38,602 nt of DNA. Source: Anaerolineales bacterium (GTDB taxonomy: Bacteria; Chloroflexota; Anaerolineae; Anaerolineales; Villigracilaceae). The notes beneath the pieces were generated by a model. That model was not told where the DNA came from. It did not search any database and was given only the letters and a program-made list of their open reading frames with translations. The stretch is from the NCBI GenBank assembly GCA_021462845.1, contig JAJTXU010000014.1, positions 1-38,602 of the forward strand, read 5' to 3'. The position numbers and the translations under genes are program-made. Numbering within the stretch: the stretch's first letter is position 1; each line of letters opens with the position of its first letter. This document shows, in pieces, positions 16,829 to 23,849 of the stretch.

Positions 16829-16934
16829 TTGTTTTTTCAGGGAAGATGGTAGCCAATACTGCCAAGATGAATATCACGGCGACGAAGGCAAGACCAGATT
16901 CGGGGAGTTCGATGTAGCCGACGGTGGGAGGCAT
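16818..16934 (-). CDS. 38-residue single-span membrane protein
   Basis: The ATG at 16934 overlaps the stop of the repressor gene (TAATG). The protein starts MPPTVGYIELPESG, contains one membrane helix (LAFVAVIFILAVLATIF) and ends with an acidic tail (PEKTNDE). Its stop lies just inside the start of the next gene. Tight coupling on both sides supports that it is translated. The role is unknown. Confidence 0.55.
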   Translation of the reverse strand: MPPTVGYIELPESGLAFVAVIFILAVLATIFPEKTNDE

Positions 16935-17293
16935 TACTTACGTTTCCTCAAATTGTTCTTCATGCGGATATACGCAAGGACTTCCTGCTGGTCGGTTTTG
17001 GGAAGTTTGGAAACTTCGTGCAGGATGGTTTCGATTTCTTCGTTCAGGTCTATGGCGGGAGGCAAAAAACCTGCTATTCGATAAACCTTTTCGGGTGGGT
17101 ACTCTAAAGCCTTTGCAATAGCCGTTAGCGAGTTTTTCCCCAATCCTCTTTGACCATTCACAACGCGGGTGATTTGCCCAGTAGACACTCCGCTTTTACG
17201 CGACAAGTCGGCTTGTGTCCACTCTCGATATTCCAATTCCTGTAAAAGCCATTCAGAAAAAGAGACTGTCATAAGGTAATTGGATATTAACAT
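16934..17293 (-). CDS. XRE-family repressor (lysogeny regulator)
   Basis: The 119-residue form from ATG 17293 is favoured because GGAAG lies 8 nt upstream. A second ATG at 17272 would give 112 residues. The N-terminal half is a helix-turn-helix of the XRE/Cro-CI type: EWTQADLSRKSGVSTGQITR, then VVNGQRGLGKNSLTAIAKAL. The C-terminal part (PEKVYRIAGFLPPAIDLNEE and onward) is a helical dimerisation-type extension. No LexA-like self-cleavage domain is present, so induction is not by classic autocleavage. It is transcribed divergently from the early operon across an operator with tandem repeats, as expected for a phage repressor. Confidence 0.8.
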   Translation of the reverse strand: MLISNYLMTVSFSEWLLQELEYREWTQADLSRKSGVSTGQITRVVNGQRGLGKNSLTAIAKALEYPPEKVYRIAGFLPPAIDLNEEIETILHEVSKLPKTDQQEVLAYIRMKNNLRKRK

Positions 17294-17317
17294 AATGACA
17301 ACTTCCTTTATTGACCC

Positions 17318-17337
17318 TTGACAACGGTTGACAACGG
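17318..17337. promoter_or_regulatory. Tandem operator repeats in the divergent promoter region
   Basis: TTGACAACGG occurs twice head-to-tail (17318-17327 and 17328-17337) with a 10-bp period, so both copies face the same side of the helix. A related TGACAACTT lies at 17296. The first copy contains the -35 box of the early promoter. They are probably binding sites for the adjacent XRE repressor. On the minus strand the same bases give TTGTCA, a possible -35 for the repressor operon. Confidence 0.6.
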
Positions 17338-17346
17338 TAGTATGCT
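17318..17346 (+). promoter_or_regulatory. Early rightward promoter
   Basis: TTGACA at 17318-17323 is a perfect -35. It is followed after exactly 17 bp by TATGCT at 17341-17346. The first early gene starts at 17384 behind AGGAAG. Repressor bound to the overlapping repeats would block this promoter directly. Confidence 0.65.
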
Positions 17347-17383
17347 TCCTGCTGACAGAAACCAAATGACAGGAAGATATGCG

Positions 17384-17602
17384 ATGGAAGAAACCAAAAA
17401 CACTCTCGCCCCCACTTTCAACCCCAAGACCTTCGGAGTCTCTGGGCTGACCAAGCAAGAGGCATTTGCACTTCGGCTGATGATGAAAGAGGATGGAATG
17501 CGTGTGCGCTCGGAGTTCCTTCGTAAGTTGATCCGCAAGGAGTGGAGTTTACGCAAGCGCAGGAAAGCATTGCCAACAGCGGAAGTGGCGGTGGCGAAAT
17601 GA
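17384..17602 (+). CDS. First early protein, 72 residues, unknown
   Basis: The ATG at 17384 lies 7 nt after AGGAAG; longer frames from upstream TTG or ATG codons would cross the promoter and are rejected. The protein has FGVSGLTKQEAFALRLMMKE followed by a basic stretch (EFLRKLIRKEWSLRKRRK). That is a helix-rich basic protein reminiscent of small DNA-binding or Cro-like regulators, though no clear motif can be claimed. Being the first gene under the repressor-controlled promoter, a regulatory role is plausible. Its stop overlaps the next start (ATGA). Confidence 0.6.
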   Translation: MEETKNTLAPTFNPKTFGVSGLTKQEAFALRLMMKEDGMRVRSEFLRKLIRKEWSLRKRRKALPTAEVAVAK

Positions 17603-17742
17603 CTCGGCGCGCACGACTGACCCGAAAGCAATCGAAGCGCGCGGCGCGGGCGTTGCTCAGGGATTATGTGCGCTGGCTGGCGACACAGAAGAATGGTCAT
17701 GCCCGTATGGTAGCGCAAGGACAGCGACCTGTCACAAGTTGA
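17599..17742 (+). CDS. 47-residue basic early protein
   Basis: The ATG at 17599 overlaps the previous stop as ATGA, which identifies the start. The protein is Arg/Lys-rich (MTRRARLTRKQSKRAARALL) with a hydrophobic-aromatic helix after it. No domain is recognised. It belongs to the early operon run of small coupled genes. Confidence 0.5.
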   Translation: MTRRARLTRKQSKRAARALLRDYVRWLATQKNGHARMVAQGQRPVTS

Positions 17743-17749
17743 GGTTGAG

Positions 17750-17839
17750 ATGAAAGAAAAACTTCTGCTAACTCTGGTAGTCCTGGTCATTGTGGCGCTG
17801 ACGATAATTGCGGTCGCCGCGATCGTGAGCGGACAATGA
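17750..17839 (+). CDS. 29-residue membrane microprotein
   Basis: The ATG at 17750 follows GAGGT at 17741-17745. After MKEKL comes one uninterrupted hydrophobic helix of about 20 residues, ending in SGQ. The stop overlaps the next gene start (ATGA at 17836). The overlap and ribosome site support translation. The function is unknown. Confidence 0.5.
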   Translation: MKEKLLLTLVVLVIVALTIIAVAAIVSGQ

Positions 17840-18096
17840 ACATGCCGATCTTGATCGCTGTGTTCTTCGGAGTCTTGGGAGTGTTGAGCGTGGCGGCGTT
17901 GTACCGAAGCCTGGACAGGCGGATCAGCAAGTTGGAGGAAGCCAACCCGAAGCGGATCAACCTGCGGAGTTTGGAAGAATTGGAACACGCGCTGGCGGAG
18001 TTGGCGGTGTATGAGATTGACATTGACTTGCAGAAGGAACGATTGAACAACATCCGCGCGCACTTGGCGAAGGCGCACACCCCCACAAAAAAGTAA
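17836..18096 (+). CDS. Membrane-anchored coiled-coil protein, 86 residues
   Basis: The start at 17836 overlaps the previous stop. An N-terminal membrane helix (ILIAVFFGVLGVLSVAAL) is followed by a charged coiled coil (RRISKLEEANPKR, then LEELEHALAELAVYEIDIDL). The layout resembles spanin-like or septation-type anchors. It is in the early operon, far from the lysis genes, so a lysis role is unlikely. The function is unknown. Confidence 0.55.
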   Translation: MNMPILIAVFFGVLGVLSVAALYRSLDRRISKLEEANPKRINLRSLEELEHALAELAVYEIDIDLQKERLNNIRAHLAKAHTPTKK

Positions 18097-18123
18097 GAAG
18101 CCGCCCACGGACGGGCGACTTCT
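18096..18123. terminator. Imperfect hairpin after the first early gene block
   Basis: AGAAG-C-CGCCC (18096-18106) pairs with GGGCG-A-CTTCT (18113-18123) with a single mismatch. On the minus strand it is followed by a T-rich stretch, so it could stop leftward transcripts. On the plus strand no T-run follows. It may partly limit transcription into the next genes. Confidence 0.35.
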
Positions 18124-18184
18124 CAAAGCGATGGAGCCGATGCAAAAGGCTCGACCGCATTATACAACAGAAAGGAACAAAGCG

Positions 18185-18445
18185 ATGGCACGACATGCAA
18201 TAGGAGTATTCAACGGAAACTGGAAGAATAAATGGAGGGATGAGGAGTACATGAAAGGCGAGGATGCAAACCATCTTTACTGGCGCAACCGACTCACGCG
18301 GGCAATGGAGATCATCCTTGCTCACCCTGAGATGGAGGCGCTGTGGGACAGCGACTTGGTTCCCGGCCACACAACCTACAAGGCACATGCGTTACTGGCG
18401 GAGCAGATCGTGCGGGGGGAATTGACATTGGGAGAGCCGCAATGA
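18185..18445 (+). CDS. Early protein, 86 residues, unknown
   Basis: The ATG at 18185 is preceded by GAAAGGAAC, and the more upstream in-frame ATG at 18131 has no ribosome site. The sequence is helical and aromatic-rich (GVFNGNWKNKWRDEEYMKG, then HLYWRNRLTRAMEIILAHPE). It resembles no family I know. The stop overlaps the next start (ATGA). Confidence 0.5.
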   Translation: MARHAIGVFNGNWKNKWRDEEYMKGEDANHLYWRNRLTRAMEIILAHPEMEALWDSDLVPGHTTYKAHALLAEQIVRGELTLGEPQ

Positions 18446-18651
18446 AAACAAAAGCACAAGCAGGGTCAATGGGCGGGAGGGCGACAGTACGAAAGTACGG
18501 TCGCGGATACATGGCAGAACTTGCCGCCAAAGGCGCGAAGGCGTTCCACGCAAAGTACAGGTTGGCGAAACTCTCCACGTCTGACTTTGCCATTGTGAAC
18601 CGCGAAACGGGTGAGCCGACGAGCAAGACGATCCGAGGGTTGACGCTATGA
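18442..18651 (+). CDS. 69-residue basic protein with a GGRATVRKYG motif
   Basis: The ATG at 18442 overlaps the previous stop. The N-terminus reads AGSMGGRATVRKYGRGYM, a Gly-Arg-rich motif like those in small KGG-type or related basic proteins of environmental bacteria. A helix and a polar C-terminus (DFAIVNRETGEPTSK) follow. It may bind nucleic acid, but that is a guess from charge. The stop overlaps the next start. Confidence 0.5.
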   Translation: MKTKAQAGSMGGRATVRKYGRGYMAELAAKGAKAFHAKYRLAKLSTSDFAIVNRETGEPTSKTIRGLTL

Positions 18652-18905
18652 AGAACATCATGCCAACTCCGTTTATTGGTTTCGATATTGAATCCGTAGA
18701 GTCTTGGGACTTTCACCCAGAAATAGACGAGGCTCTATTTCCAATTCAAACAGAGCAAGATGAACTTCAATCTTTGACAACTTTACCAATGCTTGAAATT
18801 GTTTTCAAGAGCGGTCAGATAAGAAGGCTTTACAAACAACCCGCCGAGGTCGTTTTTGAACTGTTGCGCGATACCGCATTGCCAACCTTTGGAGGCGAAC
18901 AATGA
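18648..18905 (+). CDS. 85-residue acidic early protein
   Basis: The ATG at 18648 overlaps the previous stop (ATGA). The protein is acidic in its first half (FDIESVESWDFHPEIDEALF), followed by strand-like segments (MLEIVFKSGQIRRLYKQ) and a short helix. No domain is recognised. Small acidic early phage proteins often act as inhibitors, but nothing here shows it. The stop overlaps the next gene. Confidence 0.5.
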   Translation: MKNIMPTPFIGFDIESVESWDFHPEIDEALFPIQTEQDELQSLTTLPMLEIVFKSGQIRRLYKQPAEVVFELLRDTALPTFGGEQ

Positions 18906-19117
18906 ACGCCCACTGGATCGAAGCGAGCGACAGCGTGAAGGTAATGCGTTGCGAGGAGTGCGAGATCGAGACCGTCCATCACCGCGTTGGCAAGAGCGAT
19001 GTATTTGCCTGTTGGTGCGGCGAGGTGGTCGACGATGGAAGGAAGCGATACAACCCTGCGCGGACAATTAAGAAGCAGGGTTCGGCGATTTTGGACCCAT
19101 GTAACAATGAGCGATGA
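18902..19117 (+). CDS. 71-residue zinc-ribbon protein
   Basis: The ATG at 18902 overlaps the previous stop. MRCEECEIETVHHRVG and FACWCGEVV provide C-x2-C and C-x-C pairs with intervening His residues, which could form a small zinc ribbon. The tail is basic. Its end overlaps the start of the RecT gene. It may be an accessory nucleic-acid protein. Confidence 0.5.
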   Translation: MNAHWIEASDSVKVMRCEECEIETVHHRVGKSDVFACWCGEVVDDGRKRYNPARTIKKQGSAILDPCNNER

Positions 19118-20093
19118 GATGACAAACAATTCAATTATCACCATTGAGCAAGCCTTATTCAACCCGCAAACGATTGCGAAGTTCGAGAGTGTGTTAGACA
19201 AGGGCGCGAAGCCATACATCCGCAGTGTGATGATCGCGGTGGAGGCGGATTACAAACTGCAACAATGCACGCCTGACAGCATTGTGATCGCGTCCCTGCG
19301 GGCGGCGTCACTACAACTTTCGTGCGATCCTGCGGTCAAGCAGGCGTACATGATCCCGTACTGGAACGGGAAGAAGAAGGTCTACGAAGCCAAGTTCACC
19401 CCGCATTATCTGGGTCTGTACGCTTTGGCTGTTCGCACCAATAAGTATTCGGTGATCAACGTGACGCCTTTCCCCGCTGGATGGAGTATGGAACTGGATG
19501 TCAATAGCGGCGATCAGGTGATCGTGAACGAAGAGGGAAAACCTGTTGTGTTCGCGCCACGTGTCAGACCACAGGATGCGGGAGCCTGGTACGGCTACCT
19601 GAGAACCACGCGCAATTTTGTCAAGAAGGTTTGGATGACGAAAGAGGAAATCCATGACCATGCGAGGAAGTTCAACGCAAAGGGATACAACGCGGACGGG
19701 TCGCTGTGGAAGAACCCCGATCAAGTACACACGATGGAGATGAAAACCGTGTTGCGCGAGTTGTTGAACTGGGCAGACAAGAGCGGATACGGCGACAACA
19801 CTTTACGCGAAGCGTTGGCTGAGACGGAAGAAGTGATCGAGGTCACCGCATCGGATGCGCCAACAGCGAACAACGAGGAGGCGCAACCCATACACGCAGA
19901 GAACGATAACCCTGATCCGATTGACGATGGCGCGTGGGAAAAGTGGACGGCATTGTGCCAACGGGCGGAGAGACTCAGCGTGACGCACGCGGAGGTAAAC
20001 CGCGAGACCACGACCAAGAGCGATCTACGCGCGGGGTATATGGAATTGCAAGAGTTCGTTGAGCAGGCAGAGTATCAGGCGGAGGCGGCGTGA
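19107..20093 (+). CDS. recT: RecT-family single-strand annealing protein
   Basis: This is 328 residues from ATG 19107, which overlaps the previous gene; a second ATG at 19119 is also possible. Residues about 20-220 form a RecT domain: ALFNPQTIAKFESVLDKG, then SVMIAVEADYKLQQCTPDSI, AAYL-type helices around LRAASLQLSCDPAVKQAYMI, then a Tyr/Lys-rich sheet and HTMEMKTVLRELLNW. The C-terminus is acidic and disordered, as in many RecT proteins. It anneals single-stranded DNA in phage recombination. No partner exonuclease is seen in the genome. Its stop overlaps the initiator start (GTGA). Confidence 0.85.
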   Translation: MSDEMTNNSIITIEQALFNPQTIAKFESVLDKGAKPYIRSVMIAVEADYKLQQCTPDSIVIASLRAASLQLSCDPAVKQAYMIPYWNGKKKVYEAKFTPHYLGLYALAVRTNKYSVINVTPFPAGWSMELDVNSGDQVIVNEEGKPVVFAPRVRPQDAGAWYGYLRTTRNFVKKVWMTKEEIHDHARKFNAKGYNADGSLWKNPDQVHTMEMKTVLRELLNWADKSGYGDNTLREALAETEEVIEVTASDAPTANNEEAQPIHAENDNPDPIDDGAWEKWTALCQRAERLSVTHAEVNRETTTKSDLRAGYMELQEFVEQAEYQAEAA

Positions 20094-20791
20094 GCATTAT
20101 ACGAGTACGCAAGAACAAGAATTACTTCACTGCCAGCAATGAGCCGTTCGTGGATAAGCGGTTGAGTTGGGAGGCGCGCGGGTTGATGGGTTATCTGTTG
20201 ACCAAGCCCGATCATTGGGAAGTGCGTAGCGAGGCGTTGGAGAAGGAAGGACCAGCAGGAAGTAGGAAACTCAAACGAATGTTGGCTGAGTTACGAAAAG
20301 GTAAGTATATGAACCGCATCCGCTTGAAGCGTCCTGACGGTACTTTTGATTGGATAACCGAGGTCTACGAGAGTCCTTCCCAAAACCCAAGAAAATCATC
20401 CAGTGGTGCGTTTTGCACTAGTGCATTATCCACTAGTGCAAAACAGCACCATATAGTAAGTACTGATTTAGCAAGCACTGAATCTACTACTACGAGGGCG
20501 CGACCGAACATTTTTGAATTGTACGAAGCCAACATTGGAGCATTGACGCCGATGATCGCGGACGCGCTCACAGACGCGGAGGAGGATTTCGCGCCGCAGT
20601 GGATCGAGGATGCGATCCGTTTGGCGGTGGAGAACAACAAGCGCAATTGGAAGTATTGCCTGGCGATCTTGGAGCGTTGGAAGGCGGAGGGGAAGGACGA
20701 CGGGAAGCGCGAACCGAAGACCACGCGAAAGAATGGAACGCCTGCCGTTGATGCGCTGAACGCATACGGCGAAGCGAACGGATGGAACTAA
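20090..20791 (+). CDS. DnaD-like replication initiator (replisome organiser)
   Basis: This is 233 residues from GTG 20090, with GGAGG upstream. The N-terminal winged helix is visible as VDKRLSWEARGLMGYLLTKP followed by RKLKRMLAELRKGKYMNRI. A low-complexity Ser/Thr linker (residues about 95-140) leads to a DnaD/DnaB_2-type C-terminal domain: NIFELYEANIGALTPMIADA, then APQWIEDAIRLAVENNKRNW, then YCLAILERWKAEGK. Such proteins bind the phage origin and recruit the helicase. The linker-coding DNA holds a large inverted repeat (20405-20450), a likely origin. It overlaps the helicase-loader-like gene by 1 nt. Confidence 0.8.
   Translation: MSIIRVRKNKNYFTASNEPFVDKRLSWEARGLMGYLLTKPDHWEVRSEALEKEGPAGSRKLKRMLAELRKGKYMNRIRLKRPDGTFDWITEVYESPSQNPRKSSSGAFCTSALSTSAKQHHIVSTDLASTESTTTRARPNIFELYEANIGALTPMIADALTDAEEDFAPQWIEDAIRLAVENNKRNWKYCLAILERWKAEGKDDGKREPKTTRKNGTPAVDALNAYGEANGWN
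20405..20450. other. Inverted repeat inside the initiator gene, candidate replication origin
   Basis: TTTTGCACTAGTG (20411-20423) and CACTAGTGCAAAA (20431-20443) are perfect inverted copies around a 7-nt loop, with outer GGTGC/GCACC arms at 20405-20409 and 20446-20450. The left copy contains the self-complementary GCACTAGTGC. The site lies in the linker-coding part of the initiator, as with the lambda O gene, where the origin is inside the initiator gene. AT-rich sequence follows at 20450-20510. Confidence 0.6.
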
Positions 20792-21495
20792 TGGCGACCA
20801 AGCAGGATGTATACAACATCGTACAGCGGATCAAGTACTTGCCGAACTCTCCGATAAAGAACGGGAACGCAAGCGAGATCGTGGAGATGTTCTTTGTGAT
20901 CCTGAAAGACCTATCGTTTGACTTGCTCGATAAAGCGACATTGTTTTATCTAGGTCAGAAGGAGCCATACTTCCCCATGCCTGGCGCGATCCGCGAGAAG
21001 GCTCTGGAACTCCAGATGATCGCCTTGAAGATTCCGACCCCTGCGGAGGCGTGGGGCATGGTGCTGAACCGCAACACCATACAACCAGGCGCGATGTGCG
21101 ATGTGTCAGCGCAACTGCATGAAGAGGCGAAGTCATTGATCGGCGGCGAGTATCTGTTGAAACTCAAAAACATCACTCAGCATGAAGCAGAGTGCGAAGT
21201 GTGCAAGCCGACCACGTTCGAGGCTTCGTATGCTCATCCAATCGTAGCGCGCACAGTCCACTTGTTGGGCGGGCTGGACGCCATCTTGAGCGATAACCCT
21301 GTTGCTGACCGCGCGCGTTTTATTCAAGCCTATCAAGAAGTATTACTGAGGGAGCGCACGGTGATCGGGATGATCCCTGAGGTAGCGCAATATGTGGATG
21401 AGCAACGATTGGTGTTTGAGGAAGAACGACGAGCCGCTTTCGATACTGGCGAGGCAAAGGCGATCAAGCAACTTGCAAACGGAATGAGAAGGTAA
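20791..21495 (+). CDS. Helicase-loader-like replication protein
   Basis: This is 234 residues from ATG 20791, overlapping the initiator stop (TAATG). The first 75 residues (VYNIVQRIKYLPNSP, then EMFFVILKDLSFDLLDKATL, then EPYFPMPGAIREKALEL) have the form of the N-terminal helical domain shared by phage helicase loaders and inhibitors such as G39P. The feature is a helix bundle ending in a pattern of FP-x-P-x-x-IRE. A possible metal-binding HEAECEVC lies near residue 130, and the C-terminus is helical. Its position after a DnaD-like initiator fits helicase loading. No AAA+ motif is present. Confidence 0.5.
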   Translation: MATKQDVYNIVQRIKYLPNSPIKNGNASEIVEMFFVILKDLSFDLLDKATLFYLGQKEPYFPMPGAIREKALELQMIALKIPTPAEAWGMVLNRNTIQPGAMCDVSAQLHEEAKSLIGGEYLLKLKNITQHEAECEVCKPTTFEASYAHPIVARTVHLLGGLDAILSDNPVADRARFIQAYQEVLLRERTVIGMIPEVAQYVDEQRLVFEEERRAAFDTGEAKAIKQLANGMRR

Positions 21496-21506
21496 AGGAG
21501 ATCAAC

Positions 21507-21821
21507 ATGGCAAAGGTGAAATCAGCGATCAACTTTTTGAAGACGGTGTTTGTGTATGGCAACGATGGGGGAGATGCGATTGGCGAGTTGCATATCTTTG
21601 AAGTTGTTACCAACGGTGTGTTGGAGTCGCGCTCGTATTGCGGGAAGAGTCGTTACGACATCAACCCAGACACGGAGGAAACCGATAAACACATCCTGCC
21701 TTTGTGCAAGACGTGCGCGGAGAAGTGGAAGGCAGACTCGCGCAGTCCATGGGCGAATTACATGAAGTCGTTCGCGCCAGTGAAATCGAGCAGGAAGAAA
21801 AAAGAGGAAAAGCAACCATGA
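21507..21821 (+). CDS. 104-residue early protein, unknown
   Basis: AAGGAG precedes the ATG at 21507. The protein is folded-looking in the first 80 residues (INFLKTVFVYGNDGGDAIGE, then SYCGKSRYDINPDTEE, then LPLCKTCAEKW) with a Cys pair C-x2-C and one more Cys, which could bind a metal. The tail is Lys-rich. The stop overlaps the next start (ATGA). Confidence 0.5.
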   Translation: MAKVKSAINFLKTVFVYGNDGGDAIGELHIFEVVTNGVLESRSYCGKSRYDINPDTEETDKHILPLCKTCAEKWKADSRSPWANYMKSFAPVKSSRKKKEEKQP

Positions 21822-22270
21822 AAGATAACGACGCCTGGAAGCCGTTGTTGGTTGTCATCCCTTTAATCCTGTGCGGGCTACTCAACCTGATTGAGTGGAC
21901 CCCAGAGAATAGTTGGTTTGGGGTTGGAATCATCGTGGTTTTGTTCACTTTCTTTGTGATCGTGTTCCGCCTCCAAACATCCACCGCCATTCAATCGGCG
22001 TACTGGGAGCCTAAAATAACGTCCGCGCAGATCGTGAGGGGTCGGTATCTCGAAATGACCGTTAGTGCCAGCAACCTACATCACGTAGGTCGGGCGTTCC
22101 AACTCCCAAGTTGGGGGACGGTTATTACACAGGTGCGCCGAAATCAAGAGTATCTGATTACGGTCGAGGCTCCGTTTTTTCCACTATCTCGCGCAGAGGG
22201 CGTGACACAGGAAGACAGGGCGCGGTGGTATCTTGAAAGCATTGCACGTGAGAATGGACTAGAACTATGA
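21818..22270 (+). CDS. 150-residue membrane protein (two N-terminal spans)
   Basis: The ATG at 21818 overlaps the previous stop. Two membrane helices (LLVVIPLILCGLLNLI and FGVGIIVVLFTFFVIVF) are followed by a cytosolic domain of about 90 residues with strands (YLEMTVSASNLHHVG, EYLITVEAPFFPLS). This is the first of four coupled genes encoding membrane proteins. The function is unknown. Confidence 0.6.
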   Translation: MKDNDAWKPLLVVIPLILCGLLNLIEWTPENSWFGVGIIVVLFTFFVIVFRLQTSTAIQSAYWEPKITSAQIVRGRYLEMTVSASNLHHVGRAFQLPSWGTVITQVRRNQEYLITVEAPFFPLSRAEGVTQEDRARWYLESIARENGLEL

Positions 22271-22347
22271 AAAATGATTCCGTAAAGCTGATGTTGATCG
22301 CACTGGTATTGCTAATATCCTGCTTAGTCGGTTTGTTGAATCATTGA
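22267..22347 (+). CDS. 26-residue membrane microprotein
   Basis: The ATG at 22267 overlaps the stop of the 150-residue protein (ATGA). The protein is MKNDSVK followed by a single hydrophobic helix (LMLIALVLLISCLVGLL). The overlap is the main evidence for translation. The function is unknown. Confidence 0.45.
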   Translation: MKNDSVKLMLIALVLLISCLVGLLNH

Positions 22348-22353
22348 GTGGCG

Positions 22354-22521
22354 ATGATGAATAAGAGAAACCGCACCGATCTACAAGTCATCATCGAAAC
22401 CATCTTGATTATCGTCATGATCTTCTTGAGTTGCATTGTAGGCAACTATCTCGTCTCGCAAAGCGTCGAGGTTGCCAACGCTATCAAGTTGATTGGTGAT
22501 GCATTTCGCGGGTTGCGATGA
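22354..22521 (+). CDS. 55-residue single-span membrane protein
   Basis: Two tandem ATG codons at 22354 open a frame with a basic N-terminus (MMNKRNRTDL), one membrane helix (IIETILIIVMIFLSCIVG) and an amphipathic tail. The stop overlaps the next start at 22518 (ATGA), which supports it. The function is unknown. Confidence 0.5.
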   Translation: MMNKRNRTDLQVIIETILIIVMIFLSCIVGNYLVSQSVEVANAIKLIGDAFRGLR

Positions 22522-23144
22522 TAACTCTTTGGCGTATGATCTGCTCGTCGGCGATTGCGATCCTGTTGATCGTTCTGTCTGCGTATGTTGACCAAACGCG
22601 GACGACGATCATCACCGCGTTGTATGTGTTCGCGGGATTGTTCCTGCTGTATGTGGTGGTGCAGTTGTATGACGCGCATCACGAGGTTATCCGTGAGGAC
22701 CAGCGCGTAGCGGGCGAGTATGCGACGAGCATCAGCAAACTCGATCCGCAACAGTTCAATGCGTTGGGTCTTGGAATGCCGACATTACATGCAACGATGT
22801 ATCAGGGCGATGTGATCGAGTTGTTTGAAGATACGAAAGCCACTGTCAAACAGTTCATCCATTTCCTCGAAGACAGCGACGACAGACAGATCAGCCCGCG
22901 CAGAAATTGGACATCACGTGAATATCCGCAAGAGGCATGGTACGAGATCAAGACCTGGCTTGCCGCTCCGAAGCGCAACTATATTTTCGAGGACAGCGCG
23001 CGCGGGAATCATTCGTGGCTGTGGCGGGGCGGAGCGTATCGGATGCTATGCACGTACTGGTTTGCGCGCAACATCCCGAACCTTGCTAACTTCGATGTGG
23101 AAGGCGAACCGATACTGCATGGAGAGACTCTTGGCGATGAATAA
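22518..23144 (+). CDS. 208-residue membrane protein with a soluble domain
   Basis: The ATG at 22518 overlaps the previous stop. Two N-terminal membrane helices (ICSSAIAILLIVLSAYV and TALYVFAGLFLLYVVVQL) are followed by a domain of about 150 residues. This domain has helical and aromatic segments (EDTKATVKQFIHFLED, then WYEIKTWLAAPKRNYIF, then SWLWRGGAYRMLCTYWFARN). A wHTH-like fold in this domain is conceivable but not shown. It ends inside the start of the next small gene. Confidence 0.6.
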   Translation: MITLWRMICSSAIAILLIVLSAYVDQTRTTIITALYVFAGLFLLYVVVQLYDAHHEVIREDQRVAGEYATSISKLDPQQFNALGLGMPTLHATMYQGDVIELFEDTKATVKQFIHFLEDSDDRQISPRRNWTSREYPQEAWYEIKTWLAAPKRNYIFEDSARGNHSWLWRGGAYRMLCTYWFARNIPNLANFDVEGEPILHGETLGDE

Positions 23145-23370
23145 CCTCCCCCTCCCCACTGCTGACCTCCCCCTCCCTCTCTACAAAACACGGGCGTACA
23201 ACGCAAATGGCTTATCACGCACGGGTTTTATGGGTTGTTTTGGGGGAGTAGCGACCCTCGATTGCGGGTTGTTGTTACAGCCCGTAACAGGCGTTTGGAA
23301 ATGCGGAAATAGTGAAAGCGATGTTTGCCTTGTCTTGCCTTTGCAAGCCCGTTCTGGACGCGATCTATGA
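23137..23370 (+). CDS. 77-residue protein, unknown
   Basis: The ATG at 23137 lies inside the end of the upstream gene, and the stop overlaps the next start at 23367 (ATGA). These two overlaps are the chief support. The first part contains a direct repeat at the DNA level (ACCTCCCCCTCCC at 23144 and 23165), giving LPLPTADLPLPLY in the protein. The remainder is Gly/Cys-rich with no recognised domain. Confidence 0.45.
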   Translation: MNNLPLPTADLPLPLYKTRAYNANGLSRTGFMGCFGGVATLDCGLLLQPVTGVWKCGNSESDVCLVLPLQARSGRDL

Positions 23371-23840
23371 AACGTAAAAATCCGAAGCCGATCATCCACG
23401 AGAACACGAACCGTAAGGTCGCGCGCGTGTTGCGCGATGTGAAGCGGGAGACGGGCGTATGGAACCAGCGCGAGGTAGCGCGGCGTCTCGATGTGAACCC
23501 GAAGTACATCAACATCAATTTGCGATACGGCATCGAGCCTCCCGACTCGACAGCAGAAGGACGCGAGACGCGCGTGAAGATGTTCATGTCAGAGCGCAGA
23601 AAAAAAATAAAGTTGATGGTGGCGTGTCCGCGCTGTGGTCAGGTGGTCTCTGAAAAATTATCAGGACAGCCGCGCGCGCATTTCGATCAACGCGGCAAAC
23701 CATGCGGAGCGACTCCGAAACCATTGTGGCAACAACGATTGCGGGCGATCCCAAAAAATCAACGCGATTCTTTTTTGGAATTTCTTTTCACCGATCAATA
23801 CAAATGGGTTGTGAAGTGGATCGCGGATCATCAGGCATAA
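23367..23840 (+). CDS. Putative DNA-binding protein (HTH plus zinc finger)
   Basis: The 157-residue form from ATG 23367 is chosen because of the ATGA overlap. Residues about 25-60 (VWNQREVARRLDVNPKYINI) look like a helix-turn-helix. Residues about 80-110 carry CPRCGQVV followed by a His and another Cys, which may form a zinc site. The rest is basic, with an aromatic C-terminal helix (FLFTDQYKWVVKWI). It may be a phage regulator of the later part of the operon. Confidence 0.6.
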   Translation: MKRKNPKPIIHENTNRKVARVLRDVKRETGVWNQREVARRLDVNPKYININLRYGIEPPDSTAEGRETRVKMFMSERRKKIKLMVACPRCGQVVSEKLSGQPRAHFDQRGKPCGATPKPLWQQRLRAIPKNQRDSFLEFLFTDQYKWVVKWIADHQA

Positions 23841-23849
23841 GGAGAATGT

